In this document: one piece after another, positions 1 to 10,483 of the stretch | Position numbering within the stretch: position 1 is the first letter of the stretch | Layout: each line of letters starts with the position of its first letter | Assembly (NCBI RefSeq): GCF_012290005.1 | Contig: NZ_JAAXMS010000003.1 | Location: 620,001 to 684,000, forward strand | Source: Crateriforma spongiae | GTDB taxonomy: Bacteria > Planctomycetota > Planctomycetia > Pirellulales > Pirellulaceae | Direction: 5' to 3' | DNA length: 64,000 nt | Position numbers and translations under genes: made by a program | The notes under the pieces: generated by a model | The model's input: the letters and a program-made list of their open reading frames with translations, nothing else | The model's database searches: none | Told to the model about the DNA's origin: nothing

Positions 1-496
1 TCAACACCAGATAGCGGCCGGGGATGCTGATGTAGGTGCTAAGCGTGGGGCCTTTGGTTCCGATGCCTTCCTTGATCACCTGGACCAGGACTTCGTCGCC
101 ACGTTTGAAGATCTCTTGGATCGGCGGCTTCACGCGGGGGCGACCACCCTTGAAGACTCGTTTGCCGCCACGGCCCGATTCACGTGCGCGGCGTGCGGAC
201 GCTTCGGCCATTTCGTCCGATTCCCGCATGATTTCTTCGGGGTCGTAACCGCCTTGGCGAAAGTATTGCGGTTCGACATCGCTGATGTGCAGAAAGCCGT
301 TGCGTCCGACGCCAAAGTCGACGAAGGCCGCTTGGATGCTGGGTTCAAGGTTGACGATTTTGCCCCGATAGATGTTGCCCGCAAATGCTTCGACGCTCTT
401 GCGTTCCATGTACAGCTCTTCCAGCCGATTGTCCTTCAAAATGGCAATGCGGCTTTCTTCGGGCTGCAAAACGTTGATCAACATTTTGGTCGTCAT
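1..496 (-). CDS. RNase E/G family ribonuclease, N-terminal part (gene runs off the left edge)
   Basis: Reading leftward from an ATG at 496, the protein begins MTTKMLINVLQPEESRIAIL and continues with the family's opening domain: a LEELYMER stretch, then GNIYRGKIVNLEPSIQAAFV and a G-R-N-G-F-L-H-I motif that form the S1 RNA-binding fold. The family matures and degrades structured RNAs (5' end of 16S rRNA for RNase G, mRNA decay for RNase E). The S1 domain carries a basic insert (ESDEMAEASARRARES) typical of longer family members. The catalytic and zinc-link parts lie outside the window, so RNase E cannot be told from RNase G. It is the last visible gene of a leftward cluster; a 106-bp gap separates it from the DUF2344 gene upstream. 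Family assignment is firm. Confidence 0.93.
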   Translation of the reverse strand, partial: MTTKMLINVLQPEESRIAILKDNRLEELYMERKSVEAFAGNIYRGKIVNLEPSIQAAFVDFGVGRNGFLHISDVEPQYFRQGGYDPEEIMRESDEMAEASARRARESGRGGKRVFKGGRPRVKPPIQEIFKRGDEVLVQVIKEGIGTKGPTLSTYISIPGRYLVL

Positions 497-602
497 CGTT
501 GGTTCACCTCGTTCGGTGTTGGGCCGGCTGGATGTCGGCATTCGTGTTTGATTCAACCGCCAAGGCGAATCGCCAAAGAAAAACTTTGGGGTCAACGAAT
601 GC

Positions 603-1369
603 TTACATGGACGCCGACGGTTTCAGTGTTTCGTGGTCGGATCCCGGCGGTGTGGCCACCGCGTATTGGTCGGGATCGTCGGGTGTAAAGTCTTTGACCA
701 GCACGACTCGCGTGCGGGTGATGGTGGATCCGGCGGGGATCCAGTGTTGGACATTCATCAATTCCAGGACATCGCCTGGTTTCAACGCGGCGCCGTCGAC
801 GCTGTTCATCGACAAGTGCAAACGCTGTTGGTGTTCGAATTGGGGATCGGCTGCCACGCGGTCGTGTGATTCACTTGCATCGCACAGCTGCATCACGGGG
901 ACTTGTTGGGACAGATCCGCGGTCACGGTTTTCTGTTTCCGCTGGACCGAAACATGAGGCTCGTCTTTCAAACGCTGGATCGATGATTCGACCGCCGCCA
1001 GATCGGCATCGGCGGGAATCGTGATCACATAATCGGCACTCTGCAGACGCGCCTTGCCGAAACCTTCGGGAAGCCGCGCGACGCTGCGGATCAGCAAACC
1101 CGGTTGCCGGTCGCCGGCCAGCACCGCCAACAAATCGGTCGGTGCCGGAGATTCGGTCAATTCGATTTCAACGACTTCGTCCAGGCTTTCGATGCCCAAC
1201 GCCAAAGCCGATGGGAATCCGATCCGCGGTTTGGGGTGAAAGCCCTCGGTCATCGACAGCGGCAAACGCACACGGCGGGCCAACCGTTCCCACAAGGTTG
1301 CCAAGTCCCGATGGCTGATCCAACGCAGCAAGCCGACTTTGGCGAAACGAATGCGATAGCGGACGCGCA

Positions 1370-1373
<4 letters not shown>
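603..1373 (-). CDS. TIGR03936/DUF2344 family radical-SAM-linked protein
   Basis: A 256-residue protein opening MMRVRYRIRFAKVGLLRWIS. The segment FAKVGLLRWISHRDLATLWERLARR followed by MTEGFHPKPRIGFPSALALGIES is the hallmark of the DUF2344 family. In many bacteria this is fused or adjacent to a radical SAM protein (TIGR03960) and is often found beside RNase E/G, as here. Its biochemical role is unknown to me; the neighbourhood suggests RNA metabolism. The start overlaps the stop codon of ptsI (ATGA-type junction at 1370-1373), implying translational coupling. A second in-frame ATG directly follows the first. No radical SAM partner is visible in this window. Confidence 0.88.
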
Positions 1374-3115
<1,742 letters not shown>

Positions 3116-3118
3116 CAT

Positions 3119-3863
3119 CAGTCGACAAGCCGTGACGGGTGCGTGACGGGTTTTTCCGTCGGCGAACACGTTCACAACGTTGGTGTCCGAAGGCGATGCA
3201 GATCAATGGACCCGCACGTCACCGCCGTTCACTGCGTGAACGATTCGATTCGCACCATCAGCGGCTCATTCCGTAGGCTCGTTTTGGCTTGTATTGGTTG
3301 GTTGTTTGGTCCGGGCCAGGGCCCGGTGTCTTGTTTTGTTGGTGACGCTACCGGTCGGATTGAACCGCGGCATTGCTTCGTCGGATCGGACGTTCTTGGT
3401 GGGGCGATGGGGGCAACTTGGGTCGGCAACGAAGTTCGACATTCCGATTTCTTACGTCTTGCCGGTCAACGCTCCATTCGCCTCGTTGACGATCGACGCC
3501 GCTGAGGCTCGGCCGCGGTGTTTGAATGTTCGGCTTCGGGCGTTGGTCGTCGTCTGAAAAGTCGGCCCGCGTCTGGAAGTTGATCGGGTATCGGCCGCGA
3601 AGGAAACCAACGTGCCGAATCGATCGCTCCACGCGGAATGCTGCGTTGACGTCGGATCGGAGACTCCCAAGGCCGGCGGCAAAGTGTGAACCGTGCCCCG
3701 ACTCCGGTGCAACAGCTCGTACGGCGATCCGTCGCCGGGCAAACAGTCGTAGTTCCAGGGTTCGATTCCTAGTGGCTCGGCATGTGGGCGTTCGGCGCGG
3801 CACGCGTTCCGGGACGGTCTACGATCCGGCGTTTGATGGCTCGGCTTTTCAAGGTTCGACCAT
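3119..3863. other. Long intergenic gap between ptsH and ptsI
   Basis: About 745 bases without a gene I can support. The largest leftward frame (3452-3742) has no recognisable domain and mixed codon use. A 6-bp inverted repeat (CCGGGC/GCCCGG, 3311-3326) is present but is not followed by a T-run in the leftward reading direction of the cluster. The segment around 3751-3781 resembles a tRNA T-arm (GGTTCGATTCC) but no matching 5' acceptor arm was found. The gap may contain a separate promoter for ptsI; I cannot point to one. Confidence 0.4.
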
Positions 3864-4178
3864 TCAAGGTTCGGCGGGATGCTCAGCGTCCTGCAACTGC
3901 TTCATTTCTTCGAAGCCGTTTTCGAACAGAGCACTGATCTCTTGGATCGCCGCAGCGGCATCGTCGCCTTGTGCCGAAATCGACAACTCGGTGCCCTGGG
4001 TGGCGCCCAAGGTCAACAGCGACAAGATGCTCTTGCAGTCCACCAATTCACCCGACTTGCCGATCAAGATATTGCACGTGTACTTGTTGGCCGCACGAAC
4101 AATCATGTCGGCCGGACGAGCGTGCAAACCTTGCGGATTGACGACGGTGACGGTCCGCTCCAAAGGGCTGGTATTCAT
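3864..4178 (-). CDS. ptsH: HPr family phosphocarrier protein
   Basis: A 104-residue phosphocarrier that accepts phosphate from Enzyme I and passes it to EIIA proteins. The active-site segment NPQGLHARPADMIV places the phosphohistidine at residue 19, and the regulatory-serine region reads CKSILSLLTLGA with Ser50, where HPr kinases act in other bacteria. The C-terminal extension (EHPAEP) is slightly longer than in the classic 85-90 residue HPr. Its ATG overlaps the stop of the upstream EIIA gene, so the two are probably made in equal amounts. No sugar permease is nearby, which points to a regulatory rather than a transport PTS. Confidence 0.95.
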   Translation of the reverse strand: MNTSPLERTVTVVNPQGLHARPADMIVRAANKYTCNILIGKSGELVDCKSILSLLTLGATQGTELSISAQGDDAAAAIQEISALFENGFEEMKQLQDAEHPAEP

Positions 4179-4657
4179 TAGCCTGCGGCAAATTGATTGT
4201 CGTCTGCTTCCTGCAGCAGTTGCTGGATATCTTCGGCAGTCTTGCTTTGCTTCAGGAAACGACAGAAGGTTTCATCACGCAATTGTCGAGAGATGTTCTC
4301 CAAGGCACGCAAGTGATCGCCGGGGCGTTCGGGCGGGCTGATCAGCAGAAAGAAAAGTTGAACGGGTTCGCCGTCCAGTGAATCGAAATCGACACCACCG
4401 GGGCTGACGCCGACGGTTCCGACCAGCTTTTGCACGCTGGGGTGCTTGGTGTGCGGGACGGCAACGCCGCGGCCGATGCCGGTGCTGCCCAATTCTTCAC
4501 GTTTCATGATCGCGGCGATGATGTCGTCGCGTTGGTCGGCGTCGATTTCGCCGGCCTCTTGCAGCGATTGAACCAATTCCTCAATGACGGTTTGCTTGGT
4601 TTCGCTGGCCAACTCCGCGCGGATCGCGGATGTCTTGATAAAGTCAGAGAACTTCAT
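4178..4657 (-). CDS. PTS fructose/nitrogen-type EIIA protein
   Basis: A 159-residue single-domain EIIA of the fructose/mannitol/Ntr superfamily. The phosphorylation motif is GIGRGVAVPHTKHP with His69, preceded by the conserved REELGSTGIG segment. DGEPVQLFFLLISPPERPGDHLRALENISRQLRD matches the second half of the fold. Being a stand-alone EIIA next to HPr and downstream of a hibernation factor, it resembles PtsN (EIIA-Ntr), which signals nitrogen/carbon or potassium status rather than importing sugar. The start ATG at 4657 is preceded by a purine-rich stretch. I did not assign ptsN because the fructose-type and Ntr-type cannot be separated here with certainty. Confidence 0.9.
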   Translation of the reverse strand: MKFSDFIKTSAIRAELASETKQTVIEELVQSLQEAGEIDADQRDDIIAAIMKREELGSTGIGRGVAVPHTKHPSVQKLVGTVGVSPGGVDFDSLDGEPVQLFFLLISPPERPGDHLRALENISRQLRDETFCRFLKQSKTAEDIQQLLQEADDNQFAAG

Positions 4658-4792
4658 GGAAAGCGGGTTCCTTTATGGAAGGTGATTCACGGCAGCGGAT
4701 CGCAGGGCGTCGGTCGACCAGGGGTGACCGACGCGACTGAAAAATTGAAGGTAGGCACCGCCACATCACTGGGACGGGACGGGGCCGGACGA

Positions 4793-5137
4793 TCAGTCTT
4801 CCGCTGCGGTGGAAGGGTTTTCGATGTGTTTGTGTCCGGTGGCTCGATGACCGGTGCGTTTGTCTTTCAGTTTCCTCAGCTGCTGTTCCACCTTGGGGAT
4901 CACCAAATCCAATGCCGCCAAGACGTTGCTGGCTTCGGCGGTTGCCACGCAGTCGTCAGCTTGTTCGACCGAGGCACGGATTTCGATAGCGGGCTTGTCC
5001 AGGTTGACCAGTTCGACGGTCACCTCGATCGCGCTGACACGGTCGTAAAGTCGACGCAGGCGGCCGGCCTTTTCTTCGATCAATTCCTGATCGCCCGGCT
5101 GAAGACTCCCATGACGTGCCGATACGCTGATTTGCAT
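4793..5137 (-). CDS. hpf: Ribosome hibernation promoting factor, short form (HPF/YfiA family)
   Basis: A 114-residue protein that binds the 30S subunit decoding centre and stabilises inactive ribosomes. It opens MQISVSARHGSLQPGDQELIEEKAGRL and continues with the beta-alpha-beta pattern RLYDRVSAIEVTVELVN...EIRASVEQADDCVATAEASNVLAALDLVIPKVEQQLRKLKDK, diagnostic for the family. It lacks the C-terminal dimerisation domain of long HPF, ending instead in a His/Thr/Glu tail. The order hpf-EIIA-HPr on one strand recalls the rpoN-hpf-ptsN cluster of proteobacteria, although rpoN is not in the window. Confidence 0.92.
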   Translation of the reverse strand: MQISVSARHGSLQPGDQELIEEKAGRLRRLYDRVSAIEVTVELVNLDKPAIEIRASVEQADDCVATAEASNVLAALDLVIPKVEQQLRKLKDKRTGHRATGHKHIENPSTAAED

Positions 5138-5722
5138 GCTGTGATCGCTCCGACGAATGTATCCTGCACCACTGGACGATCCCGCCGACGCACGGGGCCC
5201 CGGACGAAGAAATGACGAAATGCTTCGTTCCGCCGATCGACGGGCCCGCGACCGTTTTCAGCGCCCGCCGTGCCGACCGTCACAGTGCTTTCACCACGGG
5301 ACGCGATGGACCCGTGATCGCCGGCCGGAATCGGGCCCCCATCGGGGCAAATTCCGGCTGCACTGGGAATACCCAGCACGCCGAACACGTCGGCGGCCGC
5401 TGACATCTCTCCATCCGCCAGCAGCTTAACTCTCTTTGAGGTATCCCAAGCATAAAGGGAATTGGCCGCCGCGAATAGCGATCCTTTTTCGCCAATCGAC
5501 CGGGAATCGATCCCCACGCCCCCCGATTCCCCACATCCGCCGCCACCGGCCGACCGCCCGTGGTCCCCGGGATCGGCTCCGAAAGTCGACCCGAAACCGC
5601 GTTTTTACCGTCTTGTTGCCCGCCCGAGGCGATTCTCCCCCGTGACAAACGTTCGCCTGAAGTGCTATTTTCTGCGGTTTGTCCCCCAACGCCTTCTTCC
5701 CTTTTAACCCCGACCCCTCTCG
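5138..5722. other. Divergent intergenic region
   Basis: About 585 GC-rich bases between the leftward hpf cluster and the rightward gene at 5723. I see no convincing coding frame; frames that span it overlap neighbouring genes and have no family resemblance. It must hold the promoters for both directions, but I could not pick out clear -35/-10 pairs. Confidence 0.4.
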
Positions 5723-6016
5723 ATGCCACGTTCGGTCGTAAGCCGCCAAGAACTCGCCGCCCGAGCACTCGCCACGGAGCAGGAAACTGCTGAAAAGAGA
5801 CAAAAGAAAAAAAGCAGCTCGCGGAAAACGAAGAAGGCCGCGGCCGATGTCCGCATGAAGCTGTACTGGGGCGTCTTCAGCCAAAACCTGAAACGGGTCG
5901 CCGTGTTCGAATTCGACCAGCGGGACGAAGCCGAAAAACGCGCCGAAGAACTCAGCAAGGGCGGTAAGTCGCCCCACTTCATCCAACGAGTCAAAGAAGA
6001 AATCGCGATGGAGTAG
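5723..6016 (+). CDS. Small lysine-rich conserved-type protein of unknown function
   Basis: A 97-residue protein with two parts. The N-terminal half (residues 8-45) is a charged, probably helical stretch rich in Ala, Glu and Lys (AEKRQKKKSSSRKTKKAAADV). The C-terminal half (MKLYWGVFSQNLKRVAVFEFDQRDEAEKRAEEL) looks like a compact domain that mixes beta strands with a helix. I recognise no named family. The basic tail-like N-terminus suggests nucleic acid or ribosome contact, but this is inference. It lies 6 bases upstream of the agmatine deiminase start, so the two are likely co-transcribed. Confidence 0.75.
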   Translation: MPRSVVSRQELAARALATEQETAEKRQKKKSSSRKTKKAAADVRMKLYWGVFSQNLKRVAVFEFDQRDEAEKRAEELSKGGKSPHFIQRVKEEIAME

Positions 6017-6022
6017 ACCGCG

Positions 6023-7222
6023 GTGCAACTGCCCGGGCGCATGCCCGCCGAATGGCACCCCGCGTCAGCGATCTGGCTGGCGTGGCCACACAAAACGGAC
6101 ACTTGGCCGGGGCGTTTTGAAAACGTTCCGCCCTTCTTTGCCCGCTTGGCCGTCGAAATTGCTCGCACCCATCCGGTGTGGATCGTTGCTGACAAGTCGT
6201 TGGTGCCCTCGGCCTCTGGCTTGATCCGCCGACAAGTCGACCAAGATACTTCGTCGGAATCTCAGACGTTGAAGGAGATCCGGTTTCTGGAAACGCCCAC
6301 CGACGATTGCTGGATTCGCGATTACGGACCCGTCTTTGTCTTGCCTCCTAATCCCTCCGCCGCGACATCAGGCAATGACTCGGCAACGCCACCAAGCGGC
6401 GACACTCGCGATGCTGCGGTCCCGCTAGCCGCCGTCCGTTTTCGGTTCAACGCGTGGGGCGGTAAATACGAACACTTTCGACGCGACGCCGCCGCCGGTC
6501 CCCGAATCGCCGACCAAGTGTCGGCGCGTTTGATCGAATCGACGTTGTGCGCCGAAGGCGGCGCGTTGGAAACCGATGGCAACGGTCGGTTGTTGGTGTG
6601 CGAAACCACTCTGGTCGGGCCGACGCGTAACCCCGGCATGTCGAAGGAAGCGATCGCCGAAGAACTTTATCGAACCCTCGGCGTGACCGAAATCGTTTGG
6701 CTGGGCGAAGCTGATCCCAGCGAATGTGGATCGGGCGAAATCGGCCGCAAAGAATCTTCGGGCGAAGACGCAATCGCTCCCCCGATTTCCGGTGACGATA
6801 CCGATGGTCATATCGATCAATTGGCTCGCTTCTTGGATCCGCACACGGTGGTTGTCGCGACGGCCGATCATCGGCATGGCCCCAGTCAGTTGTCGCTGCA
6901 AAAGATCCGCCGGCAACTGATCACTTGGGGGCGCCAAACCGAACCCGCCGTGACGGTGATCGATCTACCGATGCCTGCTCCTCGTTTCATCGATGGGCAA
7001 GCGGTGCCGCAAAGCTACTGCAACTTTTTGCGACTCGGCCCCGACCGAATCTTGATGCCGACGTTCCGTGACCGCGAAGCCGACGCTCATGCGTTGGACA
7101 TCCTGCGCGGCGCTTTGCCGACTTGCCAAATCGATCCGGTGGACTGTTTTGACCTGGCTTGGGGGTTGGGTGCACTGCACTGTGCATCGCTCCATCAACC
7201 GACCGTTGCAAGCGCTAGGTGA
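6023..7222 (+). CDS. aguA: Agmatine deiminase (porphyromonas-type peptidylarginine deiminase family)
   Basis: Converts agmatine to N-carbamoylputrescine in polyamine synthesis. Starts at GTG 6023, giving MQLPGRMPAEWHPASAIWLAWP, where AEWxPxxAxWLAWPH is the family opening. Guanidino-group-binding and catalytic segments are visible: DDCWIRDYGPVFV, EGGALETDGNGRLLVCETTLVGPTRNPG, DTDGHIDQLARFL, and the catalytic cysteine in GLGALHCAS (Cys387). An insert of about 20 residues precedes DTDGH (GSGEIGRKESSGEDAIAPP), and another Ser/Ala-rich insert sits around residues 110-130, making it longer than the usual 340-370. Family is firm; agmatine as the substrate rests on family precedent. Confidence 0.92.
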   Translation: MQLPGRMPAEWHPASAIWLAWPHKTDTWPGRFENVPPFFARLAVEIARTHPVWIVADKSLVPSASGLIRRQVDQDTSSESQTLKEIRFLETPTDDCWIRDYGPVFVLPPNPSAATSGNDSATPPSGDTRDAAVPLAAVRFRFNAWGGKYEHFRRDAAAGPRIADQVSARLIESTLCAEGGALETDGNGRLLVCETTLVGPTRNPGMSKEAIAEELYRTLGVTEIVWLGEADPSECGSGEIGRKESSGEDAIAPPISGDDTDGHIDQLARFLDPHTVVVATADHRHGPSQLSLQKIRRQLITWGRQTEPAVTVIDLPMPAPRFIDGQAVPQSYCNFLRLGPDRILMPTFRDREADAHALDILRGALPTCQIDPVDCFDLAWGLGALHCASLHQPTVASAR

Positions 7223-7362
7223 CTCTCGTTTGCATGCGACGGATGCTTCATCGGCGATCGGTCGGTGGCTGACTTTGAAGGGTTAAAACTTTTTCCCAGC
7301 TAGTTGGCTTCGACGGCTTCGGCGGCCCTTGGCAAACCGTGAAGATCCTGCGATATTCCTTG

Positions 7363-7436
<74 letters not shown>

Positions 7437-7480
7437 CTTCTCTGAAAGGTTGGAACACTTTCCGACCCAACGGTAAACGA

Positions 7481-7513
7481 AAAGCCGATGCGTGCTCCGC
7501 ATCGGCTTTTTTC
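7481..7513 (+). terminator. Rho-independent terminator after the initiator tRNA
   Basis: Perfect 9-bp stem GCCGATGCG/CGCATCGGC (7484-7492 and 7498-7506) with a 5-base loop, followed by six T residues at 7507-7512. It sits 45 bases downstream of the tRNA and ends that transcript. Confidence 0.93.
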
Positions 7514-7841
7514 GTTTTATCCCGTTATCCCGCAACCACTTGCGTCAATGTTCGCGGCGGCGGTTTCTTAGTCGTCTCAGAATCCTGAGAACACTCTGGC
7601 CGGCACTCGCGGCCGGATTTCGGTTTCTGGGCCAGAACTCTTACGTTCTCTGTGTCTTAGCCGGTTTGGGTTAGGAGCCGTAGCGACCTCCCTTTCGGTC
7701 CAGTTGAGAACAGCGTTTGCCCCTGCAAAACGCGATGTTTCCAATCACCCACTTCGTAGTGACCCACCGAAACGGAGCCCAAACACCGTTTGCCGGGTCA
7801 TGTGATTTAGAGACACTGAGAATAACTGGGAGACACGAATC
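7514..7841. other. Gap without recognised features
   Basis: About 330 bases between the tRNA terminator and the stop of the leftward DoxX gene. Short inverted repeats (for example CTCAG-AATC-CTGAG near 7576) are present, but I see no gene or clear signal. Confidence 0.35.
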
Positions 7842-8216
7842 TCATTGCGATTTCACCGCCGCCCACCAAACCCAAGCGATCAGCACACCTTGCAACGGCA
7901 AGCGTGCAACCAGCGCCCAAACCGGGATCGCCGGAAACTGGTCCGCGTGGATCAGCATGTCCACGTTCGCTGGCAAAACTGCAACAAGCAGCGCAATCAA
8001 TCCCCACCCCGCCGCTCGCCGCAGTCGTGGCACCGCCAAGCCAACCCCACCAAGCACCTCAAAGAACCCCGAGACAAAAACCAAAGCCAACGGCCAAGGC
8101 AGATAGTCCGGCATGATCTTCAAGTACACGCTCGGCGACAAAAAGTGATTGACGCCGGCAGCGATGAACAGCAGCGAGAGCGATATGACACCTAGTCTCT
8201 CAAACCAGAGGTTCAT
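7842..8216 (-). CDS. DoxX-like integral membrane protein
   Basis: A 124-residue protein with four hydrophobic segments: LGVISLSLLFIAAGVNHF, LALVFVSGFFEVLGGVGLAV, GWGLIALLVAVLPANV and PLQGVLIAWVWWAAV. The G-V-N-H-F-x-x-P...Y opening and FEVLGGVGL are typical of the DoxX/DUF4267-type family, whose biochemical role is poorly defined. I chose ATG 8216 (MNLWFERLG) over the longer frame to 8321 because the family begins here and a purine-rich AAAAAAGAA precedes it. It lies just downstream of a patatin-like gene but transcription linkage is not clear. Confidence 0.8.
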   Translation of the reverse strand: MNLWFERLGVISLSLLFIAAGVNHFLSPSVYLKIMPDYLPWPLALVFVSGFFEVLGGVGLAVPRLRRAAGWGLIALLVAVLPANVDMLIHADQFPAIPVWALVARLPLQGVLIAWVWWAAVKSQ

Positions 8217-8338
8217 TTCTTTTTTCAATGCGGCACTCTCAACACTTACTCTCGCAACCTTGACCGAAGATTGTCTGCACTCCAACAGATTTGCGGAGCG
8301 ACTTTGCGCCCAAAGGCCCAAACAGATTTGTCCTCATG

Positions 8339-10480
8339 TTATTCATTGCGGCCTGCCAACGTCGAATAACGCTGGAGAAGTACCTTGCGAATCTCCTCAA
8401 TCTTTTTTGGTTCTGTAAACGAGTTAATCAAACGCTGGACGTCCTTTTTAGGCAACGCCAGTGTTGTCATGATTTCATCAACCTGATCGCTTTCTGGATA
8501 CGACTTGATTGGTTCGGTCGTAAAAGCGTCTCCAAAGCGAAGCTTCAACGCGGCGACGTTTCGATCTCGGGCTCGTTTCGCTGCGGAGTACACGCCGCGA
8601 TTGTATCCTCCAAAAGGTTGAGTGATTCGGCTTGCCGGACCGGACTTTGTCACATCGCCCGATCCCGCTCCCGCATCAATCTCGATCAGGAAGATGCCGC
8701 GGCGTCGTAGTTCCTGCCTTAGCATTCGACCTTTCTCAGTCTCCAGGTCATCGATCTTTGACAGGATCGCGAGTACAGAATCGACACCGGTGTTGTCGAC
8801 CATTCCTCCGTCGAGAAAGTGGACTTGGTCGACCGCTTCGTCATTGGGTTCTGGTACATCGACGGGAAGTCGCGTTGGTTCAAAGCCAAACGGAAACGAC
8901 GACGACATTCGGACGCCTCGGGTCAACCGAACATTCGGATGAATCCCATCGCTTTGAAGCGTTGATAGGCTGTAAGGTTCGTGATCATCCTCCGAAAGCT
9001 GCCAGCGAGGGCCATCCTTCGTTTCAACCAGCCGGTAGCGATGGTACCAGTCGTCAGGTAGCCTCGGAAAACCCACCATCACGCGGCGTCCAGTATCGAT
9101 GTCCGCCACCCCCATCACCAACAACGGCTTGGTCGAGTCGGTGGCGGCTTGATCAATGGATGCCCACGGGAAACTTCGATCCCAGTAGGCGGTCAACGAT
9201 TCCCCACGATTTGCGAACGGCGTGATAAACCCGCGAAAGATCGGACCAAGGTAGTCTCGTGTCACGGCATCTTGAGTCGTGGATTGCCAAGTCGACGGAT
9301 AGTAGTGTGCAGCTAGCGCAAGGGTACCGCCGGAAACCCCGCTGCCCAGCCATAGGCAGGCTGGTTTTTGACCGTCCTGATGAAATTCGTTCTCGATGAT
9401 TTCCAGTGACAAGGCAGCGACCAACGCTGCGCGTGAACCACCTCCGCTTGCGGTGACAACAATTACTGGTCCATCAGGCTCTTGCGATAAGCGATCCAGT
9501 GCCGCGTCAACCCATTGTTCGGACACCGCTGATCGTAACGCTCCGTCATTGTCAGGGATGTCTGCCGGACCGAGGTCTACCTGACTCGACAAACTGGCGA
9601 CTCCGAATGCTAGTACCAACGCCATCAGTCGCCACGGCAATTGCGTATTTCGATGCAAGTAGTCCAATAGTGCCGCAATCAGAATGCCGGCGAATGCCAG
9701 TGAGAAGAAAGCCCAAACGGTGTAGACCGTCATGGAAACGCTACTGAACAACTCAACGGCAATCCATAACACTTCGAGAATGACGGTCAGGATAAGCAAA
9801 ACGGACAGGACTTCGCCGGTTCTTCGCCAAACTCGAACGCGACGCTGCGTCGTCTCGTTGGCGTGTTCATCCTTGTCGAGGACCTTGTCGGATCCCACCC
9901 GAGTTCCGAACCCAAGCCATAACGCAACCATCGCCGCTAGCAAGCCCACCATGCGGAAGAATCCGCCAGGCATAGGCCAAACTGAATCAAGGAACCACGT
10001 CCACGACGGAGAAAGGGGGCAAAAGAAAGCGACCACGAGACCAATACATAAAACGGTCAGATTGATGGCCCATGCCCAAAAACCTCCACTGAACTTTCGC
10101 CCGCGTTTTGCCATCCAGAACAAACCCTGCGTGGAAACGTCGAAAACCCACCGCGTTGGAAAAATTAAGGGCTTCCGCAGACCTTCAGGAATCTTCGCGA
10201 CTGCTCGGTCAACCGGCGAGATTTCCGGCGCACGCAGCAAGAACTGGACGATCAACAACACTCCCCACATGATCAGTAGGCCGGTTGCGATTCCGATGAG
10301 GAGGTTTGTCGAGAGGGTGTCCTTGATCAGCAAACGGATTTGATCGACTTTCCATCCGATCAAACAGAAGGTCAGCACCGATAGAACGACGAAGAGATAC
10401 CTTGCGATAAGACGCTTCGCCTTGCCAATCCAAGTCAACTCGCGATCAGTCATGTTTATACGCCTCTCGATTTCACTCAT
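8339..10480 (-). CDS. Membrane-anchored patatin-like phospholipase
   Basis: A 713-residue protein. The first 300 residues contain about six or seven hydrophobic segments (roughly 29-45, 60-82, 140-155, 172-191, 226-248, 252-272, 283-299). The rest is a patatin-type hydrolase: oxyanion-hole glycine run TASGGGSR (345-350), nucleophile elbow GVSGG with Ser383, and the catalytic Asp in FLDGGMVDNTG (Asp557). Such enzymes cleave membrane phospholipids by a Ser-Asp dyad. Its ATG lies only 3 bases after the stop of the MmeI-like restriction-methylation gene, implying co-translation. Patatin effectors are known in CBASS (CapV) and other abortive defence systems, so a membrane-damaging role in defence is plausible but inferred. 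A second ATG at 10453 is possible. Confidence 0.86.
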   Translation of the reverse strand: MSEIERRINMTDRELTWIGKAKRLIARYLFVVLSVLTFCLIGWKVDQIRLLIKDTLSTNLLIGIATGLLIMWGVLLIVQFLLRAPEISPVDRAVAKIPEGLRKPLIFPTRWVFDVSTQGLFWMAKRGRKFSGGFWAWAINLTVLCIGLVVAFFCPLSPSWTWFLDSVWPMPGGFFRMVGLLAAMVALWLGFGTRVGSDKVLDKDEHANETTQRRVRVWRRTGEVLSVLLILTVILEVLWIAVELFSSVSMTVYTVWAFFSLAFAGILIAALLDYLHRNTQLPWRLMALVLAFGVASLSSQVDLGPADIPDNDGALRSAVSEQWVDAALDRLSQEPDGPVIVVTASGGGSRAALVAALSLEIIENEFHQDGQKPACLWLGSGVSGGTLALAAHYYPSTWQSTTQDAVTRDYLGPIFRGFITPFANRGESLTAYWDRSFPWASIDQAATDSTKPLLVMGVADIDTGRRVMVGFPRLPDDWYHRYRLVETKDGPRWQLSEDDHEPYSLSTLQSDGIHPNVRLTRGVRMSSSFPFGFEPTRLPVDVPEPNDEAVDQVHFLDGGMVDNTGVDSVLAILSKIDDLETEKGRMLRQELRRRGIFLIEIDAGAGSGDVTKSGPASRITQPFGGYNRGVYSAAKRARDRNVAALKLRFGDAFTTEPIKSYPESDQVDEIMTTLALPKKDVQRLINSFTEPKKIEEIRKVLLQRYSTLAGRNE

Positions 10481-10483
10481 CGT

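Noticed and set aside
3311-3326. GC-rich inverted repeat CCGGGC/GCCCGG as a terminator
   Set aside because: In the leftward direction of transcription no T-run follows; only the plus strand is T-rich afterwards, where no gene precedes it.
3452-3742. Leftward 96-codon frame in the ptsH-ptsI gap
   Set aside because: Composition is plausible in parts but there is no ribosome-binding site, no family likeness and mixed codon use; left as unsupported.
3706-3781. tRNA-like T-arm sequence between ptsH and ptsI
   Set aside because: The T-arm has mismatches and no complementary 5' acceptor or proper anticodon arm is found upstream.
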